Below the pieces are notes generated by a model, which did not search any database, was not told the origin of the DNA, and saw only the letters and a list, made by a program, of their open reading frames with translations. Positions 19,420 to 28,470 of a stretch of 64,000 bases of DNA are shown here, in pieces. How positions within the stretch are numbered: the stretch's first letter is position 1; each line of letters starts with the position of its first letter. A program made the position numbers and the translations under genes. The stretch comes from Pseudomonas oryzihabitans (GTDB taxonomy: Bacteria; Pseudomonadota; Gammaproteobacteria; Pseudomonadales; Pseudomonadaceae): assembly GCF_001518815.1 (NCBI RefSeq), contig NZ_CP013987.1, positions 3,122,501 through 3,186,500 on the forward strand, in the 5' to 3' direction.

Positions 19420-20670
19420 TTAGCGGTGGGCGTCGGCTGCGACCAGGGGTTGCCAGAGCCGGACCAGGCCATCGAGCAGGCCCCCGCGCCACCAGAGGGC
19501 ATCATGGCCCCCATCGATCTCGCGATAGTCGAGGTCATGACCCTGCTCGCGCAGGCGCTCGACCAAGGCACGGGAAGCTTCGAGGATGGCCGGTTCGCGC
19601 AGTCCCGCCTCGATGAACAGCCGCAAGGGATGCCTGCTTCCCTGCCCGCTTTCCAGCGCCTCGAACAGCCGTCCCGGCGCGCCGCGCAGCGGCCACCAGA
19701 AGGAGCCGGACTGGCTCAGGGCGCAACCGAAGCGCTCCGGCCAGTGCAGCGCCGCATAGAGCGCGGCCAATCCGCCAAAACTTTGCCCGGCGACGACAGT
19801 GGAGGGCGCTGACTGGGCATGAGGCGCCCAGTCGCGCACCTGAGGCAGCAACTCTTCCTGCACCGCCCGCCAGAACGCGGGATTGCAGGGCAGCTCGCTG
19901 CCGCGTAGGGCACGGTCACTGTTGTCGATCAGCAAATAGACCGCCTCCGGGAGCTGGCCGGCATCGGTGAGCTGCTGCAGCGGCGTGCCTATGGGCATTG
20001 CCTCCGCCCAAAACTGACCATCCAGCAGGATGGCCAGCGGTCGCTCCATAGGGGTGGTATTGCCAGTCGTGAAGACCCAGACCGGGCGACTGTTACCCAA
20101 CTGGATGCTGTCCCACTGATACTGCTGCATTCTTGATGGGGCAGCCGGAGACAGACTGCGGTCATCGAAGGACGCCCAGGCTGGCTGCGCTGGTGCGCCT
20201 GGCAGATGCACGCCAGATACCGCCAGTCCTCGGCCACCCTGCCAGGCACGGCGGGGATTGAGCCGGTCGGCCTGGGCCAGGGGAAAGACGCTGCGCCACC
20301 ACAGACGGATACCCTGGAGGTCAGGTTGGGACTCGTCTTCGAAAGCGGCCGGCTGCCCGGTAGGGATGAGGCAGTAGCTGCCACGCCAGCCTCCGTCCAG
20401 CTCGGTCTCCCAGGCCCAGACATCGGTGCCCGGCAAGCGGGTGAGGCTCTGCGGCAAGCCCGGCTGGTGATGGTCGGTGACGCCAGTAATGTTGAGCCAG
20501 ACCCGCTGGGTATTAGAGTGTTCGGCCGTGCCCTGGGGATCACGCCAGAGAAAGGTCAGGCGATAGCGCCTGCCCACGGTGGGTTCGATCAGCGGCGTGC
20601 CGCGGCAGGCGACGGCCTGCCACCAGGACTCGCTGCCCACATCGTCCCGCTGGAAGAGTGAATCTTTCAT
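19420..20670 (-). CDS. fes: Enterochelin esterase Fes
   Basis: Fes hydrolyses the trilactone of ferric enterobactin in the cytoplasm to release iron. The 416-residue protein has an N-terminal Fes domain (TFLWRDPQGTAEHSNTQRVWLNITGVTDHH) and a C-terminal alpha/beta-hydrolase esterase domain. The nucleophile elbow is VVAGQSFGGLAALYAALHWPERFG. A late histidine (REIDGGHDALWWRG) completes the expected catalytic triad. It lies between the receptor gene and ybdZ in one minus-strand unit. Confidence 0.94.
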   Translation of the reverse strand: MKDSLFQRDDVGSESWWQAVACRGTPLIEPTVGRRYRLTFLWRDPQGTAEHSNTQRVWLNITGVTDHHQPGLPQSLTRLPGTDVWAWETELDGGWRGSYCLIPTGQPAAFEDESQPDLQGIRLWWRSVFPLAQADRLNPRRAWQGGRGLAVSGVHLPGAPAQPAWASFDDRSLSPAAPSRMQQYQWDSIQLGNSRPVWVFTTGNTTPMERPLAILLDGQFWAEAMPIGTPLQQLTDAGQLPEAVYLLIDNSDRALRGSELPCNPAFWRAVQEELLPQVRDWAPHAQSAPSTVVAGQSFGGLAALYAALHWPERFGCALSQSGSFWWPLRGAPGRLFEALESGQGSRHPLRLFIEAGLREPAILEASRALVERLREQGHDLDYREIDGGHDALWWRGGLLDGLVRLWQPLVAADAHR

Positions 20671-20752
20671 CGCATCTCAGTGCATCGTGGAAGAGATCTT
20701 CATGGCCTGCATCGCGCCGACCGACCCGAGCTTGGCCCGGTCGGCTTAAACC

Positions 20753-22942
20753 TCAGAAGTCGTAACGCGCCCCGACCATCACGCTGCGCGAGGGGCCCTG
20801 GAAGTTGAAGGTGGAGACCGAACCTACGCGCGACCAGTATTCCTTGTCGAGAAGGTTGTTCACGTCCAGGGTCGCGGTGAGCTGCTTGGTCACGGGATAG
20901 GAGAACTTGGCATCCACCGTGGCATAGCCGGGGGCGGACACGGTGACTCCAGAGGTCTGGTTGGTCTGGGAGAAATCGCTCATCGCGGTCACCCCGCCGC
21001 CGATGCTCAGACCGGTCAGCGGGCCACCCGCCAGGGTGTACTTGGTCCACAGCGAGGCCATGTGCTTGGGCATGGCTTCGAACAGGGTATTGCCATCACC
21101 GCTGAGGTTCTGGGTATCCATGTAGGTGTAGCCAGCAAGCATTTCCCACTGCTCGGTGAGCTTGCCGCTGACCTCGATCTCGGCACCCTTCACCCGCGTC
21201 TTGCCGGAGCTGTCGGAATAGGTGGTGATGGCCACGCCGTTGGCGTCGAAGGGCCGGGCTGCCCGGTTCTCGTCGGTCAGCTGGAAGATCGACAGCCGTG
21301 CGTTCATGTCGCCGTTGAAGTAGCTGCCCTTGATCCCGAGCTCGTACTGGTCACCCTCGCGCGGATCCAGCGCCTTGCCCTGGTCATCCAGCTCGCTCTG
21401 CGGTTTGTAGACCTTGGAATAGCTGGCATAGAGGGAGTGATAGTCGTCCAGGTCGTAGACGGTGCCCAGATAGGGAGTGACGAAGCCGCTGTGCTTCTGG
21501 CTCTCCCCCGCCTCGGCGCCGCTGGCCAGGGTGGTGGTATAAGCCTCGCCCTTGTACCAGGAGACGCGCGCACCGCCGATCAGCGCCAGGCGCTCGATGG
21601 GCCGGAAGGTGACCTTGGAATAAAGACCGAACTCGCGATCCTCGCCACTGAAATCGGTCTGATAGGCACGGGCCGGCTTGGCGAAGCGTGTCGGCGAATA
21701 GCTGTTCACATTGACCGTACCCAGGACGCTGTTGCCGTTCTGGTAGTCGGTGTCGTAGTGCTTGTAGTCCGTCCCGACGACGAATTCGCTGACCTGCCCT
21801 AGCGCCTCGAACGGCTGGCTGTAGCTGGCGTCGAGGGAGTAGGCATCCTGCTCGAAGTCCCGGGTACTGGCGCGAATGCTCGTGTTGCCGTTGGCCTGCA
21901 CCGCCCCACCGGTGAAGGCATAGAGGTAATCCGCCTCCCGGTGCGAGGCTCGGGCGGCGATGCGCCCATAGCCGCCGTTATCGAACCTGTGGGTCAGCTC
22001 GAAGATGCCGTCGGTGGTCTTGCCATCGAAGTAGTTCCAGTCCGCCCCTAGGAAGCGCGACTGGCTGAAGTCCAGCAGATTGCCTTGGGCGTCTGTGGGA
22101 TAGCCATTGTGCGGGGTGAGGTTCTTGACCTGATGGATCAGACCGAAGGAAAGCTGGGTGGCGTCCGACAGATCGATGTCCAGGTCGCCGTAGTAGCTCT
22201 GGTCAGTATTGGCGTTGTAGTCCACCTCGCCATTGCTGTCGGCACGCGAGGCGACGAAACGACCGCGAACGTTCTTGCTCGCGGTGAGCGGGCCGGCCAG
22301 GTCGATTTCCTGGTAGTTGGTGTCCCAGGAGCCGTAGCGCCCGGTGATATGGCCCTGAAAATCCTCGGTGCCGCGCTTGCGCACCATGTTGACGATACCG
22401 CCCAGCTCGCTGGTGCTGTTGAACAGCCCCGAGGGGCCACGCATGATCTCGACTCGGTCGAAGGGCGACAGGATGGGCACGGTGCCGAAGATGCTGGTCA
22501 TAGGCGCCGGCAGCCCGTCGACGTTGTATTCGTCGTATTCGTAACCACGCGAATAGATGGAGGAACGCCCGCTGTCGTTGGTGAGCACCCGCAGCCCGGC
22601 GGTGGACTTGGCCAGCTCGTCCAGGGTGTTGAAGTTGCGATCCTTGATGTACTCGCTGGTGTAGGAGGTGATCGACTGGGGAATGTCGCGCAGTGCCGCC
22701 GGCGTCTTGGTGCCCACGGTCGCCGAATCCACGGTATAGCCACCGGTCTGCTCCGAGGGCGCCATGTCATAGAGGCGATTGCCTTCGATGGTCAGGGTGT
22801 CCAGCTCCGTGGCGCTCTGCTCCGCGACCGAGGCGGCGAGCACCGTCAGGGGAAAGGGAATCAGGGCGCCGATCAGGAGTAGCTGACGAAGCGCTCCACG
22901 TGGCTGGCGGACGGGCTGGCAGAGGGTTCCTTGGGTGTTCAT
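20753..22942 (-). CDS. TonB-dependent siderophore receptor
   Basis: This 729-residue outer-membrane receptor presumably imports the ferric siderophore. A signal peptide ends near ALIPFPLTVLAA. A TonB-box-like ELDTLTIEG follows at about residue 50, then the plug (RDIPQSITSYTSEYIKDR, DRVEIMRGPSGLFNSTSELGGIVNMVRKR) and the barrel ending GARYDF, with the terminal aromatic residue. The plug style (RDIPQSI, NVDGLPAP) resembles the FhuE/FoxA/pyoverdine-receptor class more than FepA/PfeA. The ATG follows AAGGATCACC. A Fur-like site lies 90 bases upstream. It heads the unit receptor-fes-ybdZ-entF. Confidence 0.9.
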   Translation of the reverse strand: MNTQGTLCQPVRQPRGALRQLLLIGALIPFPLTVLAASVAEQSATELDTLTIEGNRLYDMAPSEQTGGYTVDSATVGTKTPAALRDIPQSITSYTSEYIKDRNFNTLDELAKSTAGLRVLTNDSGRSSIYSRGYEYDEYNVDGLPAPMTSIFGTVPILSPFDRVEIMRGPSGLFNSTSELGGIVNMVRKRGTEDFQGHITGRYGSWDTNYQEIDLAGPLTASKNVRGRFVASRADSNGEVDYNANTDQSYYGDLDIDLSDATQLSFGLIHQVKNLTPHNGYPTDAQGNLLDFSQSRFLGADWNYFDGKTTDGIFELTHRFDNGGYGRIAARASHREADYLYAFTGGAVQANGNTSIRASTRDFEQDAYSLDASYSQPFEALGQVSEFVVGTDYKHYDTDYQNGNSVLGTVNVNSYSPTRFAKPARAYQTDFSGEDREFGLYSKVTFRPIERLALIGGARVSWYKGEAYTTTLASGAEAGESQKHSGFVTPYLGTVYDLDDYHSLYASYSKVYKPQSELDDQGKALDPREGDQYELGIKGSYFNGDMNARLSIFQLTDENRAARPFDANGVAITTYSDSSGKTRVKGAEIEVSGKLTEQWEMLAGYTYMDTQNLSGDGNTLFEAMPKHMASLWTKYTLAGGPLTGLSIGGGVTAMSDFSQTNQTSGVTVSAPGYATVDAKFSYPVTKQLTATLDVNNLLDKEYWSRVGSVSTFNFQGPSRSVMVGARYDF

Positions 22943-23031
22943 GGTGATCCTTGTGACCGTGGCGTTGCAGCCGACGCCGTGCACTTGAAGGCTGCTCTTC
23001 GCGGCATCGCGCGAGGGCCAGCACTTTAAAT

Positions 23032-23050
23032 GATAAAAACTCTCATTATC
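23032..23050. promoter_or_regulatory. Fur-box-like site upstream of the receptor operon
   Basis: GATAAAAACTCTCATTATC retains both perfect outer arms of the Fur consensus and matches 14 of 19 positions. It is about 90 bases upstream of the receptor ATG, so it likely governs the receptor-fes-ybdZ-entF unit. Confidence 0.72.
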
Positions 23051-23244
23051 AAATGTTACGTTAAGCAATAGTCGTTTGCATCGCAGCGCACAGGCAGCCG
23101 CGATCCGCGCCCAGAGGCCGGGGCGGAATCAGGAAGAAGACTAGGAACTTATCGAGCGGACCAGATCGGTCCGGCGGAAAGGGGTCAGGCGACGTCCCGA
23201 CAGGGCGCGCCGCAGCCGACTGGTGGCGCGTTACTGGTGGCGCG

Positions 23245-23508
23245 TTAGAGACCGGAAACCGCGGGCGTCTTGGCGGCCACCTGGCCAATCACCGGGCTGG
23301 GCAGCCGGCAGACGATCTCGCCGATGGCATTCATCCGTGCGAGGCCACCATCACCCTTGCAGGCGTGGTAGTCGGCAAGGTGTTCGGAAGGCGAATTGCG
23401 CAGCCCCTGATCGACCGCGACTACCAGGGCGATGATCCCCAGGCCTAGAGCAACGATTTCGAGCGTGCTGCGGGTACGATACCAATGGATCGGTCGCGAA
23501 AGGCTCAT
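23245..23508 (-). CDS. Small single-span membrane protein, unknown
   Basis: An 87-residue protein begins MSLSRPIHWYRTRSTLEI. It has one hydrophobic segment (VALGLGIIALVVAV, about residues 19-34) and then a hydrophilic tail with two cysteines (HACKGDGG, GEIVCRLPSP) suited to a periplasmic disulfide. The ATG follows CTGGAGCCACC, a good ribosome site. The tandem sequence CTGGTGGCGCGTTA lies at its 3' end. No domain is recognised. The preceding 176 bases to the receptor gene contain only the Fur-like site. Confidence 0.6.
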   Translation of the reverse strand: MSLSRPIHWYRTRSTLEIVALGLGIIALVVAVDQGLRNSPSEHLADYHACKGDGGLARMNAIGEIVCRLPSPVIGQVAAKTPAVSGL

Positions 23509-23820
23509 GGTGGCTCCAGGAAGGGGACGAGCGTCGGCTGCAGGGCTTCCTACTCTAATCGCCCTGCCATGAATGTAAACAGCCATTACTCGGTGGAGGC
23601 CTGAGCGTCGCGGTTCACCTGCTGGCGCTTACATCCGCGCTTGGTGGAAACAAACCCTGCGCCCAATCGCCCTGCCCTATTGGACAAGCCAGAGCGCGGG
23701 CTTTCAGACCCGAGCATCCTTGGGCAGAAAGGCGCGATCAAGCTCTGCGCTACGGTCATCCCGCGCCCAGCCGATCTGCCTGGTCGCTATCCAGGAGCTC
23801 AGACCGGCAGTCGCCTCTCC
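23509..23820. other. Intergenic, no feature seen
   Basis: About 312 bases between a small membrane protein gene and a lipoprotein gene. I see no coding pattern, terminator hairpin or recognisable repeat in it beyond the ribosome site of the preceding minus-strand gene. Confidence 0.5.
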
Positions 23821-24102
23821 TCAGGGATTTTCCTTGGCAGGGGTCTTGATGTAGCCGGGTACCGCGGAATCTGGCGGCGTATGGCGCCCTTCGGTAGCCG
23901 CAGCCCCATTGGCCTGGGCGCGATCCTCCGCCGCCTTGGCCTGCTCCTGGGAGGCACGGTCGACCTTGCCCTCGGCGGCCTTTTCCTGGGCATGCTGGGC
24001 ATGCGTCTGGGCGTCCCGGGCATGGTCTTCGGAGGTCTTGTCACAGGCCGCCAGGGTGACGGCGCTGACCAGTACGAGGGACGACAACAGAGCTTTCGAC
24101 AT
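23821..24102 (-). CDS. Small hydrophilic lipoprotein, unknown function
   Basis: This 93-residue product has a lipoprotein signal: MSKALLSSLVLVSAVTLAAC with the lipobox LAAC at residues 17-20. The mature part is short, charged and rich in Ala, Lys, Glu, Gln and His (HARDAQTHAQHAQEKAAEGKVDRASQEQ), predicted to be helical. It probably sits on a membrane facing the periplasm. No enzymatic motif is present. A longer upstream reading exists, but the lipobox fixes this start. Confidence 0.7.
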   Translation of the reverse strand: MSKALLSSLVLVSAVTLAACDKTSEDHARDAQTHAQHAQEKAAEGKVDRASQEQAKAAEDRAQANGAAATEGRHTPPDSAVPGYIKTPAKENP

Positions 24103-24234
24103 TGGGTATTCCTGACAATGGAGACTTCTCAGAGACCCGGCCGGGTGCACGTTGGTTTCTGGTCGGCCCTGCCCGCCTTGTGACTTGAGGTGTGCCTCTC
24201 AGGTCGAGCCTGCCGCACACCGCTGTCTTGGCGT

Positions 24235-24786
24235 TCAGCCAAGAACTCCATCCAGGCAATTCGTCTTCCTGCGCAGTAGGCGCACGTCACACCACAGGTG
24301 CACCTTTGAGACGAAGGTCCCCCCTACCGCCACCGCCATCGGCTCCACACCAAAGGTCAGGAAACCCGCCCGCTCATACAGCGCCCGGGCAGCCTGATTA
24401 CCCTCGGTCACCGTCAGCTGAACGACCTTGAGCGTGGCAATATCCTTCGCATACGTCAGCAGCTCGGCCAGCAAGGCTCCGCCTATTCCCAGCCGTCTAT
24501 GCCGATCAGGCACGTACAGACCAAACAGCGTCGCCTTGTGCCGCACCTTCTCCCGCGTTTCGAGCCGGAGCCCGGCCACGCCCAGCAAGGCCTTTCCTTC
24601 CGTCGCTCCCCAGACCAGCTCCCGCACCTGATCGCCGACCTGCAGCCGCCGCTCCCACCAATCGAGTGGCAGTCCTTCTCGTTCCTGCACGCTGGACGTA
24701 AAGGCCTCCGGGTACCTGGCATAGGCTTCCAGCATCAGTTGCCTATAGGCCGGCGCGAATTCAGGTCCCAGACGGTGAATCTTCAT
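24235..24786 (-). CDS. GNAT family N-acetyltransferase
   Basis: A 183-residue GCN5-related acetyltransferase that would transfer acetyl from acetyl-CoA to an unknown amine. The acetyl-CoA pyrophosphate loop is seen in LFGLYVPDRHRRLGIGGALLAELL (RxxGxG/A form). The following NQAARALYERAGFLTFG is motif B. The start MKIHRLGPEFAPAYRQLMLEAY is the usual opening strand. It is transcribed alone, and nothing nearby suggests its substrate. Confidence 0.88.
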   Translation of the reverse strand: MKIHRLGPEFAPAYRQLMLEAYARYPEAFTSSVQEREGLPLDWWERRLQVGDQVRELVWGATEGKALLGVAGLRLETREKVRHKATLFGLYVPDRHRRLGIGGALLAELLTYAKDIATLKVVQLTVTEGNQAARALYERAGFLTFGVEPMAVAVGGTFVSKVHLWCDVRLLRRKTNCLDGVLG

Positions 24787-25102
24787 CGTGCCTCGATCGT
24801 GAGGGAAAGTCGGATAAGCATCCATCGATCACCGGCTCAGGTAAGGGATCAAGGCATTCAGCCTTCGTCATGCTATCAAAGGAGTCCTGGCGCCCTACCC
24901 CATTGCAACCGCAGGACCGGCCCGCTCACCGAACGAAACCGATGATTAGGACCGTCTGACACCGCCAGGCTCTCCAACTCAACCGCCGGTCATTCCGGGT
25001 GAATCCTGAGGCGGTTGGCAGGTCACTAAGTGCCATTATATTGATACTACAACGTCAGTCGTCAGACGTTGATATCCACCCTGTCAGCAGTCTGGGCCCC
25101 CT
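24787..25102. other. Divergent intergenic region, no clear motif
   Basis: About 316 bases between the divergent acetyltransferase and diguanylate cyclase genes. Promoters for both must lie here. The part near 25035-25070 is AT-richer and contains GTCAGTCGTCAGACG, a short imperfect repeat, but I cannot name a regulator site. Confidence 0.4.
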
Positions 25103-27094
25103 ATGAAAACCTCTCCAGAGCTTGGTCGGCTTGTCGATCAGACGCTTGCCGTGCCCGTGGGGCCCTTTTCCTTCGCACCGGTGCTGGAGCGCCTGTTTCA
25201 TCAGGACATCCATGAACAGCGCAGCCGCCATCTCACCCGCTGCCTCCTCATCGGGACCTTGAGCTACAACAGCTTCCTGCTCTGGTGGTGGCTGCTGATG
25301 GAAGATGCCCTGCCGTGGGCAGCCGGCCAGATGCTGGGAATAGCCACCCCCTTCACGCTGCTGGTCATCTGCCTGCTGCGGGTGGCCCCCATTCGTTGGC
25401 GCGAAGCCCTGGCCCTGCTGCCGTTCTACGTCGGCCTGCTGGTGGTCTACAACCTGGTGATCAATGGCCCGGCCGGCAAGGAAATGAACCAGACGCTGTT
25501 CATTTTCACCTGGCCGCTGATGCTCACCTTCGTCAACACCTGCATGAAGAGCGCTCTGCCGCCTGCCCTTGCGTTCAACGGCTTCGCGCTAACAGTCATC
25601 TGCATCGCCGTTCACGAGGCCCCCGTGTCGACCATCGTGGGCGGTTTGATGATCACCAATGCCGTCGTGATGGCGTTCTTTTCCCTCCTGGCCAGTTACT
25701 GGCTCAATGTCGAGGGTCGTCGCACCTATCTGTACAAGTTGCGCGAAGAAGTCCGCCTGGCGTCCTTGAATTCGGCCAACCAGGACCTGCAGATCCTCTC
25801 GGAAACGGACTCGCTCACTGGCCTCGCCAATCGCCGTCAGCTGCGTCCGCTGCTCGAAGCCTTCTGGCAATCGCGCCTGGCAGGTGAGCAAGGCGCCGTG
25901 CTCCTGATCGATGTGGATCATTTCAAGCGCTACAACGATCACTATGGCCACCTCGCCGGCGACGAATGCCTACGCACCGTGGCTACCACCTTGGCGGTCG
26001 GCCTGGGCGCTGGCGACCTGGTTGGCCGTTACGGTGGCGAAGAGTTTGTCGTCATCCTCAGGCACGTCGGTCCGGCCCAGGCACTCGCTGCGGCGGAAAC
26101 CATCCTGCAACGCATTCGTGACCTGCAGATTCCGCATCAGGGGCGTCAGGACGACAAGACCTATGTCACCGTCAGCATAGGCATCGCGCGCAGCGGCATC
26201 GTCGGCTTGAGTACTGCGGACGATCTGCTGGATTGCGCGGATCGAGCCCTCTACCGCGCCAAACGCGATGGCCGTGATCGGGTGTTCGAAGGTGGGGTCG
26301 AGGCCGTCCTGGGTGCGCCTCTGGAGCATGCGGATCTGCTCACGCCGGACGATGTCCGCAAGGGACTCGCCAGTAATGAATTCCTGTTGCACTACCAACC
26401 CATCTACCGCGTTCAGCCGCAGCAGGTGATCGGCTACGAGGCGCTGCTGCGCTGGAAGCACCCTACCCTCGGCATGGTATCGCCGGACATCTTCATTCCG
26501 CTGGCCGAACAGGGCAACTTCATCATCGCCCTGGGCGAATGGGTGGTGAAGGAGGCCTGCCTGGCAGCCAGCCAGTGGCCGCCTCACCTGAGCGTCTCCA
26601 TCAATCTTTCACCGTTGCAGTTTGCCGACCCCATGCTGCACGAACGGGTATCCGCGGCGCTCAGGCTCTCCCGTCTCGCGCCTAGTCGGCTGGTCCTGGA
26701 AGTCACCGAAGGTGTGGAACTGGTCATTGATACCAAGACCCGCCAGTCCTTTGCCCTCCTCCAGCTGCTGGGCATCCGCATGGCCCTGGATGATTTCGGC
26801 AGTGGCTATGCCGGGCTGGGCCCCATCCTGGAGCTACCCTTCCAGCTGATCAAGCTTGATCGCCGGATTCTGGCCATCCAGGACGAGGAGCAACGCGGGC
26901 AGGTCCTGACCTCGTTGCTGTTATTGGGCCAGGCGATGAAGCTGGAAGTACTTTGCGAAGGCGTGGAAAACGCGGCGCAGCTGGCGCTGCTGCAACAGCT
27001 GGGCGTTCGGCTCGCACAGGGCTACCTGCTCGGCAGACCCGAGGCAGATCCCGTTTCCCAGGAGAGATTGCCCCTGGAAATCGAGAATTACTAA
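25103..27094 (+). CDS. Membrane GGDEF-EAL cyclic-di-GMP enzyme
   Basis: The 663-residue protein has about five N-terminal membrane spans (roughly residues 45-205) with no named sensor domain. A GGDEF domain (about 230-390) and an EAL domain (about 415-655) follow. The synthase motif is intact as GGEEF. The phosphodiesterase domain keeps EALLRW, SINLSPLQF, EVTEG, LDDFGSGYAG, IKLD and CEGVEN. Both c-di-GMP synthesis and breakdown are therefore possible, and net activity cannot be judged. It stands alone. Confidence 0.93.
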   Translation: MKTSPELGRLVDQTLAVPVGPFSFAPVLERLFHQDIHEQRSRHLTRCLLIGTLSYNSFLLWWWLLMEDALPWAAGQMLGIATPFTLLVICLLRVAPIRWREALALLPFYVGLLVVYNLVINGPAGKEMNQTLFIFTWPLMLTFVNTCMKSALPPALAFNGFALTVICIAVHEAPVSTIVGGLMITNAVVMAFFSLLASYWLNVEGRRTYLYKLREEVRLASLNSANQDLQILSETDSLTGLANRRQLRPLLEAFWQSRLAGEQGAVLLIDVDHFKRYNDHYGHLAGDECLRTVATTLAVGLGAGDLVGRYGGEEFVVILRHVGPAQALAAAETILQRIRDLQIPHQGRQDDKTYVTVSIGIARSGIVGLSTADDLLDCADRALYRAKRDGRDRVFEGGVEAVLGAPLEHADLLTPDDVRKGLASNEFLLHYQPIYRVQPQQVIGYEALLRWKHPTLGMVSPDIFIPLAEQGNFIIALGEWVVKEACLAASQWPPHLSVSINLSPLQFADPMLHERVSAALRLSRLAPSRLVLEVTEGVELVIDTKTRQSFALLQLLGIRMALDDFGSGYAGLGPILELPFQLIKLDRRILAIQDEEQRGQVLTSLLLLGQAMKLEVLCEGVENAAQLALLQQLGVRLAQGYLLGRPEADPVSQERLPLEIENY

Positions 27095-27147
27095 GGCACT
27101 TGCCTTTCGTTCTAGGTACGTCCCGAAAGTGCTCAGACAGGGCCCGA

Positions 27148-27546
27148 CTAGAGGCCGGCCAATCCGTCCAGCACCGCTGTGCAGATAGCGGTGCCATAGG
27201 TCAGTACGCCCAGCGGTACCCCAACCGCTGCGCCCAGGATCAAGGCGCACCCTAAGACGGCCAAGAGCGGTACCCCGAACACCCGCTGTCCCAGAAAAGA
27301 GCCAGATCCGTTGTCCTCAAGCACGTCGGTCCGGGAGGTATTCGAAGGACTCCCGGTATCAGCCTTGGCGCGCGGGGATTGAATGTCCTGACCACGCGAG
27401 GGCGTGGCCCTGCCTTCCATCTCGATGAGGCCGGCGATGTCGGCGAGAGTGCCGCTGTTGCGGGTGATCTGCTCATGAGCAGCGCGGAGCGAATCGGGCT
27501 TAGCGGTGCGGCCTGCGCCGCGAGGAGGTCTTCGTGAGGCAGTCAT
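27148..27546 (-). CDS. Hypothetical protein with C-terminal membrane segments
   Basis: A 132-residue product. Residues 1-95 are polar (RAAHEQITRNSGTLADIAGLIEMEGRATPSRGQD). The end is one long hydrophobic stretch (VPLLAVLGCALILGAAVGVPLGVL and TAICTAVLDGLAGL) that could form one or two spans. It is convergent with the GGDEF-EAL gene. No family is recognised, and coding status rests on length and hydrophobic pattern only. Confidence 0.45.
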   Translation of the reverse strand: MTASRRPPRGAGRTAKPDSLRAAHEQITRNSGTLADIAGLIEMEGRATPSRGQDIQSPRAKADTGSPSNTSRTDVLEDNGSGSFLGQRVFGVPLLAVLGCALILGAAVGVPLGVLTYGTAICTAVLDGLAGL

Positions 27547-27988
27547 ACGGGTGGAGAATGGCCGAGATAAGACGAGAGTGGCAGAAAGCTTATTAACATT
27601 ACCTGTATAGCTAGCTAATTGCCATTACCTCTCCAAGACGGGACGTCCAAGCGCCCAAACCGGGGCCATCCAGGTGTCATCAGGCGCGATAGGCGCCCCC
27701 TTCTTCTGCAGGCCTATCGCGTTTCAGTTGCCCCGCCCTTCTGCGTTCCTTGGGTGCCATACCAAACACGCGTTTGACACACCCGACCTTCATCCGTGGC
27801 GAAGCGACCAGCAGTCGCCTCCAGGCTAGCTGTGTTTATACCGAGCCCGCCTGTCGCAACCTGCGGCCTGCGCTCTCCACGCTATCGACGCCTGCATCCG
27901 GGGCAGAACCAGCTGACGTCCCCAACGTTCTCCCGCGGCGCCGCCATCGTCGGAGAGCCGAGTGTCGCACTGCGCTCGATTGATACGT
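27547..27988. other. Intergenic with one inverted repeat
   Basis: A 442-base stretch without a credible gene. It contains a 9-bp perfect inverted repeat GCGATAGGC (27686-27694) / GCCTATCGC (27712-27720), a likely terminator or REP-type hairpin. Short overlapping open frames here have no recognisable content. Confidence 0.45.
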
Positions 27989-28470
27989 CTAGATACGGAA
28001 ACCATTTACCAGCCGCTGTAGGCGACCGGCTTCGGCTTCCAACGCCACACAGGCCACAAGCGTGGTCTGGAGGTTGTCCACACTCTGCTGATTGAACAGG
28101 TTGATTTTGCTTATGTCCTTGTTCAAGGTCTCGGCCACCGAACTCTGCTCCTCGGTGGCTGTAGCCACGGATTGATTCTGGCTGTCGATATCAACGATAT
28201 GCTCCGTCACGCGCCCTAACCGCACGCCAGCGGGCTTGGCTACATGCATGCTGTGGTCGCTATGTCGCTGGCGCTCATGCATGAGCGCCACGGTCTTCTG
28301 AGATCCGTTTTGCAACTCCTCAATCATCTGCTGAGCCAACCCCTGTGTCCGGCTGGCCAAGGAGCGAATTTCGTCTGCTACCACCGCGAAACCACGACCG
28401 GCCTGGCCGGCGCGCGCCGCTTCGATAGCGGCGTTGAGCGCCAGCAGATTGGTCTGGTCGAAAATACTCC
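27989..28470 (-). pseudogene. Methyl-accepting chemotaxis protein, 3' fragment
   Basis: Reading the minus strand from about 28470 gives [23 protein letters not shown], then [22 protein letters not shown]. This is the hairpin tip of the MCP signalling domain. Its C-terminal coiled coil ends at LVNGFRI. The sensor, membrane and HAMP parts are absent. The frame is interrupted exactly where the opposite-strand SNF2 helicase fragment begins. The remnant cannot signal and is best called a truncated pseudogene. Confidence 0.85.
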
